21,107 bases of DNA, from assembly GCA_937885735.1 (NCBI GenBank), contig CALABN010000084.1, positions 1-21,107 on the forward strand. Reading direction: 5' to 3'. This DNA comes from an uncultured Bacteroidota bacterium (lineage in GTDB: Bacteria; Bacteroidota; Bacteroidia; Bacteroidales; SZUA-534). The notes under the pieces were generated by a model, which saw only the letters and a list, made by a program, of their open reading frames with translations, had not been told where the DNA came from and made no database searches. Position 1 is the first letter of the stretch, and every line of letters begins with the position of its first letter. Positions 14,866 to 21,107 of this stretch are shown here, in pieces. Both the position numbers and the translations under genes were made by a program.

Positions 14866-17460
14866 CTATTTTCTTACTTTAGAATAACTAATCTCTTTAG
14901 CCAATCCTTTTCTGTCAAACCAAATGTCATTATTTAAAGTATCAACTTTGCCTGTGCTGTCATATTTGAATACCGCTGTATAATGAGCATTCTTCTTATA
15001 ATCGACATTATATCCGAACCACCAACCGGCACTGTCAACCCTTACTGAATCAATAGGTACTTGCAAATTGCCATTGTCGAACAAATAACTTACACCCATT
15101 CCGCAAGAATCTGCACGTAGAGCAATTCTGCACTTGTTTTTCAACTTGCTTGCACCATTTTCATTGGGCAATTCAAAAAATAACGCTCCCTTCCCAAAAA
15201 TTGGGACCTGCTCATAAGTGTCGTAATCGCCATTGTACTCGTTCTTATCCACTTTTTTTACAAGAATGGCACTATATGGACTGTTCGGAACTTCTCCAAT
15301 CTTAAATTCCCCTTTAAAATGGCATCTGCCCGACAAAGGTTCCACATAAGACGAATCCATTATTCCTTTAGGGCCATAGACTTGCAAATAAACCTTTTCC
15401 AATCTTTTGGCAGGTTCAACCTTTGTATAAAAATCATAGTGCACGATGCTGCCGTTTTCAATGCTACATTGAATGTTGTTTCTGCTATAACGTTGATTCG
15501 ACCCAAGCCTGAAATTGCCAATATAAACTATTGTCAAACTATCTTCGATGAAAATATCATCCATAAGTTTCACAACCTTGCCTCTTCTGTTTTTGGCATA
15601 TACTGAATAGTGCCTTTGAGGCTTGACACATTTATAAAAATATGCATGATAACTATTATATACACTATAAATATAAAGTGTGTCAATGTATTTCGACCTA
15701 TTTTCATTGTCAGCAAGATAGAATTCAATATATGTTGGATAAAAACAATTGATTTTTATAATTGGACATTCGTTTCCGGAAGAGTACCCATGAAAATTTC
15801 TAACCGACCTCAAGTACACACTTGCGTTTCCGTCAGTAAGCATTTCATATTCATGTATCATGTTCTCATCAAGTCTTTCGCTACGTATCGCTTTTTTATA
15901 ATATGAACTCAACTTTTCGTATTCGGAATAGGCTTGTTCAAAATACGCCTTATAGCCTTCATTGACAATGTTGCCATAAACATACTTGCCATATTGTTCC
16001 AATTTGGTTAGATAACCTGGTGCATATTCGAAGATTAAGGTCATGCGTTTATTTAGTGAATTCAAGCCAAGCACATGCATTGATAATTGAACTCTGTTTT
16101 TGCAATCATGGCCAAGAAATACATAATCACAATTTTCAGACGATGTGGCTGAATAAACTACCGACATTTCAATGAAATTTCGACTCAAGCCCATGGCTTT
16201 AGCCTGTTTCGAATACAACTTGCTTATGCCAATGCAATCAAAATTCAATTCTCCAAAAAAATTATCATAAATATCACCATACAAATGACGTAAGGTGTCA
16301 GCATTGTTGCCAACCATCTGCCGTATCACAAGTTTTCTTGCATAATTGAATGCATTGACCGACAACATAAGGCAATCATCGGTGAGTGGTGTGTTGTCAC
16401 GAACGGAGTCAGCACATTCGGCAAAGCAAAGCAGGTTGTCGGCATGGCTGTAATCCAATGCGTTTTTCAGATAGCAAATGAATTTTTCAGATACGGGCAC
16501 CGATGAGTTTTTCCATATATTATCCAATTCATTGCAGACATTGAAATACTGTTCATCAACCAATCGACGAAGGCTTTGGTAGGAAATTCTTCCATCTTCA
16601 TAATCAGTTGTCGACCTTGATATAGAAAGATAATTGCATGAATGCATGGCATCATCAATATCCATTGCACTTGCACAAATAGATGTGTTGGTACCCATAT
16701 ACGTAACATCATTCCACCACATATTATGCCACTTTTTACAACGCCCATTAGACAAGACAAGCACCGTGTCGCCTGGTTCCACCAACATTGGCGCATGAAC
16801 AATACTGCCATTTGCCGTGTATGGCTCTGTTAAAGACGCATTGTACCCAATTGAAAACTCCGCAACATTGACAACAGGAATGGTTGCCTCATACAATCTG
16901 CCATAATGGTCGTCACTTTCAACGTATTTCATTTTTACCGACATGTCGCCAAGCCTGTTGTTGTAACTCACAATGTAGTCGTGGTAAAAATGGTCCAAAC
17001 GATTTTCAGCATTCAAAAAGCCATTCATGTCGTTATAAATGTAATATCGGACAACAGCAGTGCCAACTTCGGTTCGGGTAAGGTCGAAGGCTGAAGTGTC
17101 GCGCTTGCTCATGTCAACAACCTTGTTACGGCGAAGCACGTCACGTCGCCAAAAGAGCTCGTTTTCTTGTCCGTCAACACTTACGCTTAATGTAGAATCG
17201 TTGGCAAACGAAAGGCACATTTTTACATTTTTATCTCTACCCGACAACGTAAGGTTCAACCCGTCAGCAGTTTTCTCCACCGACTTGTAATCCCATCTGT
17301 CGTATTTGTAAATGGCCGATTCCTCATAAAATCCAAAATCCCAACTGCCATATTTCTGGCTATACCATTCACCCACAAACTCTTCAGGGATCTGACTCTT
17401 GTATGGGTTGCACGACACAAGCAAGCCCATCACTGCCAATATGTAAAGTATATGTTTCAT
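14866..17460 (-). CDS. Large lipoprotein of unknown function in the GntR/ABC operon
   Basis: This 864-aa protein has a lipoprotein signal peptide (MKHILYILAVMGLLVSC, lipidated Cys17). Residues following it (EEFVGEWYSQKYGSWDFGFYEESAIYKYDRWDYKSV) form a beta-rich N-terminal domain reminiscent, from memory, of envelope lipoproteins and TlpA-like proteins of Bacteroidota. No CxxC thioredoxin motif is present. A mid-region VEPGDTVLVLSNG motif, an alpha-helical middle (about 300-560) and a beta-rich C-terminal third follow. No catalytic motif is recognised. The start ATG 17460 has an upstream AAGG 8-11 bases away and lies 13 bases after the stop of the 55-aa gene, so it is the last gene of the operon. 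Operon position suggests a role in envelope stress or peptide handling with the ABC exporter; this is inference. Confidence 0.75.
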   Translation of the reverse strand: MKHILYILAVMGLLVSCNPYKSQIPEEFVGEWYSQKYGSWDFGFYEESAIYKYDRWDYKSVEKTADGLNLTLSGRDKNVKMCLSFANDSTLSVSVDGQENELFWRRDVLRRNKVVDMSKRDTSAFDLTRTEVGTAVVRYYIYNDMNGFLNAENRLDHFYHDYIVSYNNRLGDMSVKMKYVESDDHYGRLYEATIPVVNVAEFSIGYNASLTEPYTANGSIVHAPMLVEPGDTVLVLSNGRCKKWHNMWWNDVTYMGTNTSICASAMDIDDAMHSCNYLSISRSTTDYEDGRISYQSLRRLVDEQYFNVCNELDNIWKNSSVPVSEKFICYLKNALDYSHADNLLCFAECADSVRDNTPLTDDCLMLSVNAFNYARKLVIRQMVGNNADTLRHLYGDIYDNFFGELNFDCIGISKLYSKQAKAMGLSRNFIEMSVVYSATSSENCDYVFLGHDCKNRVQLSMHVLGLNSLNKRMTLIFEYAPGYLTKLEQYGKYVYGNIVNEGYKAYFEQAYSEYEKLSSYYKKAIRSERLDENMIHEYEMLTDGNASVYLRSVRNFHGYSSGNECPIIKINCFYPTYIEFYLADNENRSKYIDTLYIYSVYNSYHAYFYKCVKPQRHYSVYAKNRRGKVVKLMDDIFIEDSLTIVYIGNFRLGSNQRYSRNNIQCSIENGSIVHYDFYTKVEPAKRLEKVYLQVYGPKGIMDSSYVEPLSGRCHFKGEFKIGEVPNSPYSAILVKKVDKNEYNGDYDTYEQVPIFGKGALFFELPNENGASKLKNKCRIALRADSCGMGVSYLFDNGNLQVPIDSVRVDSAGWWFGYNVDYKKNAHYTAVFKYDSTGKVDTLNNDIWFDRKGLAKEISYSKVRK

Positions 17461-17473
17461 AGCATTTTACCTT

Positions 17474-17641
17474 TTATTGTTTTTTTTGTTTATATACATT
17501 GACCACCTCGTCAATAGAAATGTCCAATTTTTCAAGTTCATTGAAGAAACCTGTCAGCAACATTTCCTTTCGTTCCAACATCACGTCAGCCTGTACGGGT
17601 TGGATATTTGCCGTTTTTTTAGACATATTTTCCATATCCAT
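17474..17641 (-). CDS. 55-aa protein duplicated from the GntR C-terminal helix
   Basis: This short gene reads MDMENMSKKTANIQPVQADV, followed by a 35-residue tail ending YKQKKQ. The tail segment FFNELEKLDISIDEVVNVY closely matches the end of the adjacent GntR regulator (FFNELDMLGISIDEVVDIY). The DNA also shows a shared 15-base block (17501-17515 and 17675-17689), giving a tandem offset of 174 bp. It lacks the winged-helix DNA-binding domain. It starts three bases after the GntR stop (TAA-AAT-ATG) and ends 13 bases before the lipoprotein, so it is in the operon. The matching segment is the effector/dimerisation end of YtrA-type regulators, so it might heterodimerise with GntR; this is inference. 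Codon use and coupling argue that it is a real gene. Confidence 0.8.
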   Translation of the reverse strand: MDMENMSKKTANIQPVQADVMLERKEMLLTGFFNELEKLDISIDEVVNVYKQKKQ

Positions 17642-17644
17642 ATT

Positions 17645-18007
17645 TTATTTAGACTGACGTTTGTTGTAGATGTCGACCACCTCGTCAATTGAAATGCCGA
17701 GCATATCGAGTTCGTTGAAAAATTCAGGCAACGACTCGTTCATAAAGACCTCACGACGCATAGCCTTGATTTGCCCTATTGCCCCTTCCGACACAAAATA
17801 TCCAATGCCACGACGGTTGAATAGAATGTTGCTGTTCTGCAAGTAATCGAACGAGCGCACAACAGTGTTGGCGTTCACCTCTACATTTGAGGCGTATTCA
17901 CGCACCGAAGGTATACGTTCGCCTTCAGCGTAAACACCAGTAAGAATCTCATTGCAGATACGGTCAACTATCTGCATATATATTGGGTTCCTCTCTTTAA
18001 ATTCCAT
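17645..18007 (-). CDS. GntR-family regulator, YtrA subfamily
   Basis: This 120-aa protein has the GntR winged helix: NPIYMQIVDRICNEILTGVYAEGERIPSVREYASNVEVNANTVVRSFDYLQNSNILFNRRGIGYFV (residues 7-72), with the recognition-helix signature VNANTVVRSFDYL. The C-terminal tail is only about 48 residues, which defines the YtrA subfamily: short regulators that usually control an ABC transporter. It is the fourth gene of the operon, eight bases after the second permease. An AGTGTA-N12-TACACT inverted repeat at the operon promoter (20316-20339) resembles the known YtrA operator, so autorepression is likely. Its C-terminus was duplicated to form the next small gene. Confidence 0.92.
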   Translation of the reverse strand: MEFKERNPIYMQIVDRICNEILTGVYAEGERIPSVREYASNVEVNANTVVRSFDYLQNSNILFNRRGIGYFVSEGAIGQIKAMRREVFMNESLPEFFNELDMLGISIDEVVDIYNKRQSK

Positions 18008-18015
18008 ATCGACAA

Positions 18016-18720
18016 CTATTTAAACTTACTAACAGATACTTTTTCATACAATTTATAAGATGCCAGCGTACAGGCAATCACCACTGCCACGGTCAATCCA
18101 ACAACAATAAGCGAATATGCCAGACTGCATTCCAAAGCCCAATAGTAAATTCTTTCATTAAAAATTGACAACAGAGCCACAATGCACGCAATTATCACAA
18201 ATGTCTTTGCAAACTGGAATTTTTTAAAGAATACACTTCCCAATTTGAACAACGACACACAACAAACAGCACCAGAATAGGCCAAACTGTTGGCAACCCA
18301 ATAGTCGCTCAAACAGAATTTGTCGCCTGCGAAAATCAAATCTCTTGACAATGTTGATACAAAAGCTATTGCCAATGGCGCTATCACATATAGCACCTCC
18401 CTCGACACATACTTTTCGCAATCAGTGGCAGGTAAACTCAAGAAGTTTATACACTTGCGTTTGTCATACATGTTTGATGACATTCGTGAAGGTAAAAACA
18501 ACAAGCCACCCACAATTACAATATTCAACACACCATCAAAGAAATTCAAGGCGATAATCATGTCATAATCATCCTCAAAATGAAGATTGACAACCAATTC
18601 ATAGACAAGCACTTGCAGAATACACAAAAATGCAAATACTGCCAACAATCCCCATGAGTCGCCCCATTCATGTCTTAATACATTCACGAACGACTTTATT
18701 TCAAAATTCTTTCTATTCAT
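18016..18720 (-). CDS. ABC transporter permease (second subunit)
   Basis: This 234-aa protein has about six transmembrane helices (VFAFLCILQVLVYELVV, IVIVGGLLFLP, APLAIAFVSTL, AYSGAVCCVSLF, TFVIIACIVALLSIF, LIVVGLTVAVVIACTLA). The motif FLSLPATDCEKYVSRE after the second helix is shared with the upstream permease (FETFPASMLEKFVCRL) and is characteristic of Bacteroidota ABC-2-type permeases. It likely forms a heterodimer with that subunit. The start ATG 18720 has a perfect AGGAGG six bases away, between the stop of the first permease and this start. Substrate unknown. Confidence 0.85.
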   Translation of the reverse strand: MNRKNFEIKSFVNVLRHEWGDSWGLLAVFAFLCILQVLVYELVVNLHFEDDYDMIIALNFFDGVLNIVIVGGLLFLPSRMSSNMYDKRKCINFLSLPATDCEKYVSREVLYVIAPLAIAFVSTLSRDLIFAGDKFCLSDYWVANSLAYSGAVCCVSLFKLGSVFFKKFQFAKTFVIIACIVALLSIFNERIYYWALECSLAYSLIVVGLTVAVVIACTLASYKLYEKVSVSKFK

Positions 18721-18730
18721 GGCAACCTCC

Positions 18731-19450
18731 TCATTTTCCTGATTTACTAAAATTAATACCCGTCAAAGTCTGACGCTTAAACAGTCTATAGGTCAATGGA
18801 ATGAATATTGCCATCGGAACTAACACAACAGGCAACATACACACAACCATATGAGATACAATAGGATTCCAGTACGGCAAATACTCTAACATTGGAACCA
18901 AAAACATCAAATTGGCAATGAAAGAAGTCAAAAAGCCCACAACAAACAAAGCAAGCGCCACAAATACCGAGAAGAAAACCTTGAGTCGTTTAAACAAGAC
19001 ACTTGACAACAAAGACAACAAAGACCAAACAATGACAATGGCATAAACCAATACACCCCAGCACTCGTAAACATGTTCCATATATGTAGAAACATCTTCC
19101 GAATAGTCAAAATATCCAATAGTCGAGCATATAAATATTGCAATAGGCAACAGCCAATAAATCAATAATCTGCAAACAAATTTCTCCAACATCGACGCAG
19201 GAAATGTTTCAAAACTTATGAATTGCCTTTTGCCACGTGTATGAACACAAATCTGTGTTGGCAGATAAACAAACACTAACAAAAGCAAAGGAATCAATGG
19301 AAACGTAACCTCTCGTTGGTAAGGGAATGTAACCCTACATACGTACTCAAGCAAAACCAAAGCGACAAAAACAGTCGGCTCTATCCACGACAATGCCAAC
19401 TCCCGTTTAAAGAGTTGCCAAAATCTTCGCAAACAAAATGTACTGTTCAT
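18731..19450 (-). CDS. ABC transporter permease (first subunit)
   Basis: This 239-aa protein has about six membrane helices (PTVFVALVLLEYVC, FPLIPLLLLVFVYLP, LLIYWLLPIAIFICSTIG, GVLVYAIVIVWSLLSLLSSVL, VFFSVFVALALFVVGFLTSFIANLMFLV, MVVCMLPVVLVPMAIFIPLTY) and the FETFPASMLEKFVCRL motif shared with the second subunit. It is preceded by a strong GGGAGG Shine-Dalgarno and lies 15 bases after the ABC ATPase stop. It is the membrane half of the exporter; the substrate is not evident, although regulation by a YtrA-type GntR suggests response to envelope-active compounds (inference from family). Confidence 0.85.
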   Translation of the reverse strand: MNSTFCLRRFWQLFKRELALSWIEPTVFVALVLLEYVCRVTFPYQREVTFPLIPLLLLVFVYLPTQICVHTRGKRQFISFETFPASMLEKFVCRLLIYWLLPIAIFICSTIGYFDYSEDVSTYMEHVYECWGVLVYAIVIVWSLLSLLSSVLFKRLKVFFSVFVALALFVVGFLTSFIANLMFLVPMLEYLPYWNPIVSHMVVCMLPVVLVPMAIFIPLTYRLFKRQTLTGINFSKSGK

Positions 19451-19465
19451 TTTGCAATCCTCCCA

Positions 19466-20296
19466 CTAAAATGCAGATTGAATTGCCGAGGCATTTGTCA
19501 ACACGGCATTGAAAAGCAACTCAATGTTCAGTTGCGTCTCGCCATCGGCTGACATACGCTTGCTCACAACGCAATCACCAAGACCAGAAGGCATACTGAA
19601 AATCTCATTATCAGGATGTTGTCCTATAGGATAGTTTCCAAATGTCAATGCTGAAGTTATCTCCGTAACTGACTTGTCAAACAATGCAATTCCATTGTTG
19701 ATAATGGTTATGTTGTCAATAAGATTCTCAACATCACGCACCTGATGAGTGGAAATTACAATAGTGCGGTCGTCAGTCATACATTCTGAAACCACCTTAC
19801 GGAATTGGCTTTTCGACGGAATGTCAAGACCGTTAGTAGGCTCATCCATCAGCAACAATGGTGTTCTTGTGGCCAATGCAAAACATACAAACGCCTTTTT
19901 CTTCTGCCCCATCGACAAGCCATTCAGTTTTATGTCCATTCCCATATTGAAACCAGAAAGACATCTTTCAAGAACTTCCTGGCTGAAATTTGGATAAAAT
20001 GGTGCATTAAGTTTCACATATTTTGAAAAACTCATTTTGGGCAAATCGAACTCTTCTGGTACAATGAAAAGATTCGCAAGAGCATCAGGATTGCGCTTCG
20101 ACATATCGATGCCGTTGAAATCGACATTCCCTTTGTTAGGAAACAACAACCCGCTCATTAAATAAAGCAAAGTGGATTTGCCTGCTCCATTCAAGCCAAG
20201 CAAACCGTAAATCTTACCTTCGCTGAAGGTCAGGTTCAGGTCATCAAACACCTTGTGACCTTTATAACCAAACTGTAAATTGTTAATTGTTACCAT
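19466..20296 (-). CDS. ABC transporter ATP-binding protein
   Basis: This 276-aa protein has Walker A GLNGAGKST (residues 34-42), signature LSMGQKKK (127-134, with Met in place of the usual first Gly of LSGGQ), Walker B LLLMDEPTNGLD (147-158) and switch His184 in ISTHQVRD. The Q-loop position carries PEEF rather than Gln, as is common in this Bacteroidota branch (from memory). The C-terminal 70 residues (after FDKSVTEITSALTFG) form a small extra beta-rich domain. It powers the two permeases encoded next and is the first gene after the promoter at 20341-20348. The start ATG 20296 is the natural N-terminus (MVTINNLQFGYKGHKVF). Confidence 0.92.
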   Translation of the reverse strand: MVTINNLQFGYKGHKVFDDLNLTFSEGKIYGLLGLNGAGKSTLLYLMSGLLFPNKGNVDFNGIDMSKRNPDALANLFIVPEEFDLPKMSFSKYVKLNAPFYPNFSQEVLERCLSGFNMGMDIKLNGLSMGQKKKAFVCFALATRTPLLLMDEPTNGLDIPSKSQFRKVVSECMTDDRTIVISTHQVRDVENLIDNITIINNGIALFDKSVTEITSALTFGNYPIGQHPDNEIFSMPSGLGDCVVSKRMSADGETQLNIELLFNAVLTNASAIQSAF

Positions 20297-20315
20297 AATA
20301 CTATATATTTTAACT

Positions 20316-20339
20316 AGTGTATTAGTTGATTAGTACACT
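20316..20339. promoter_or_regulatory. Putative YtrA-type GntR operator
   Basis: AGTGTA (20316-20321) and TACACT (20334-20339) are perfect inverted 6-bp arms separated by 12 bases. This is close to the operator recalled for Bacillus subtilis YtrA (AGTGTA-13 bp-TACACT). It starts one base below the -7 box, at the predicted transcription start, so binding would block initiation of the operon that encodes its own GntR regulator. Confidence 0.75.
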
Positions 20340-20340
20340 G

Positions 20341-20370
20341 CAAATATAGTACTATTTTTTAAAATGCAAG
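20341..20370 (-). promoter_or_regulatory. Promoter of the ABC/GntR/lipoprotein operon
   Basis: On the minus strand CTTG (20370-20367), an 18-base spacer and TATATTTG (20348-20341, full match to TAnnTTTG) form a Bacteroidota promoter about 45 bases before the ABC ATPase start. Confidence 0.7.
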
Positions 20371-20594
20371 AGATGGTTGTTGTTTTTTTAGAAAAATTTA
20401 AAAATTATAATGACACTTTACAAAGTCATAAAGCATAATGAATGAAACGGAATCGCTACAAGTAAGAGTAATTTAATGTTTTAAACAATACAACTTAGGT
20501 CAAAACGCGTTTGCTAAACTGAATTTCAAATAAAATGACAATCCATGCCATAAGTGCAACGCGCAAGCAGAATAGTATGGCGCAAAAAACAAGA
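20371..20594. other. AT-rich intergenic stretch between rRNA terminator and ABC operon
   Basis: No gene, tRNA or open frame with credible coding character was seen. A weak imperfect hairpin (ATGAC...GTCAT, 20409-20428) is present. Otherwise nothing is recognised. Confidence 0.6.
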
Positions 20595-20624
20595 AAGCCC
20601 CGATTCAGCAAAGAATCGAGGCTT
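20595..20624 (-). terminator. rRNA operon terminator
   Basis: AAGCC-C-CGATTC pairs with GAATCG-A-GGCTT (11 pairs, one mismatch) around a 6-base loop, followed on the minus strand by a T-rich TCTTGTTTTTTG. It lies just past the 5S gene. Confidence 0.85.
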
Positions 20625-20630
20625 CTCAAA

Positions 20631-20740
20631 GGTAGGCGGCGTCCTACTCTCCCACTGTACGCAGTACCATCGGCGCTAAAGGGCTTAACTTCTGTGTTCG
20701 GGATGGGAACAGGTGGATCCCCTTCGCTATAGCCACCCTA
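20631..20740 (-). rRNA. rrf: 5S ribosomal RNA
   Basis: Minus strand begins GGGTGGCTATAGCGAAGGGG, contains the conserved CCCGAACACAGAAGTTAAGC and CGCCGATGGTACTGC blocks, and ends GGACGCCGCCTACC. The ends pair as helix I (GGTGGC with GCCGCC). Termini are estimated within a few bases. Confidence 0.95.
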
Positions 20741-20796
20741 ATATCTTACATGCTGGAATAGAGATCAAAGAACAGCCAAACCCAAGTGTGGAATTC

Positions 20797-21107
<311 letters not shown>

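Noticed and set aside
18097..18116. AATAAGCGA half-site matching the palindrome array
   Set aside because: Single half-site inside a permease gene with no inverted partner; expected by chance in AT-rich DNA.
20400..20590. Possible tRNA gene next to the rRNA operon
   Set aside because: No cloverleaf, T-loop GTTCGA-type sequence or acceptor pairing was found on either strand.

Overview
This window is chromosomal DNA from a Bacteroidota bacterium, most likely Bacteroidales. The evidence is TAnnTTTG-type -7 promoter boxes, Bacteroidota-specific envelope families (a phosphate-selective-porin-like protein and a large putative porin), AAA ATPases with DUF4143-like tails, and a 5S/23S rRNA end of the matching type. 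Most genes lie on the minus strand. I cannot name a species.

Layout, left to right. At 2-739 (+) is a 5'-truncated outer-membrane beta-barrel with two Cys/Asp-rich loops. It converges across a two-way terminator on a 371-aa porin (805-1920, -). At 2093-6567 (-) is a two-gene operon: a 712-aa putative porin, then a membrane-anchored TPR/coiled-coil/SpoIIE-type phosphatase. A SpoU/TrmH RNA methyltransferase follows at 6629-7162 (-). At 7238-8434 (-) is an AAA ATPase preceded by a very regular array of eight 20-bp palindromes (8465-8714). At 8777-13167 (-) are mfd (transcription-repair coupling factor, TTG start) and two small membrane-protein genes. At 13454-14719 (+) is a second, divergent AAA/DUF4143 ATPase bracketed by three 38-bp palindromes. 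At 14866-20296 (-) is a six-gene operon: ABC ATPase, two permeases, a YtrA-type GntR regulator, a 55-aa protein duplicated from the GntR C-terminus, and an 864-aa lipoprotein. Its promoter carries an inverted repeat resembling the YtrA operator. The right edge holds the 3' end of an rRNA operon (23S partial, 5S, terminator) on the minus strand.

The most unusual content is the pair of ATPase modules. Two distantly related AAA ATPases, each with a Walker-type ATPase domain, a winged-helix-like middle and a DUF4143/nuclease-fold-like C-terminus, each sit beside a private family of palindromes in otherwise ordinary chromosomal surroundings. In the first, eight sites are spaced 33, 33, 33, 33, 32, 33 and 33 bp, and the site nearest the gene fills the -33/-7 promoter spacer. 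This suggests an ATPase that acts on, or is autoregulated through, its own DNA array. The second notable item is the small GntR-tail paralog encoded directly after its parent gene.
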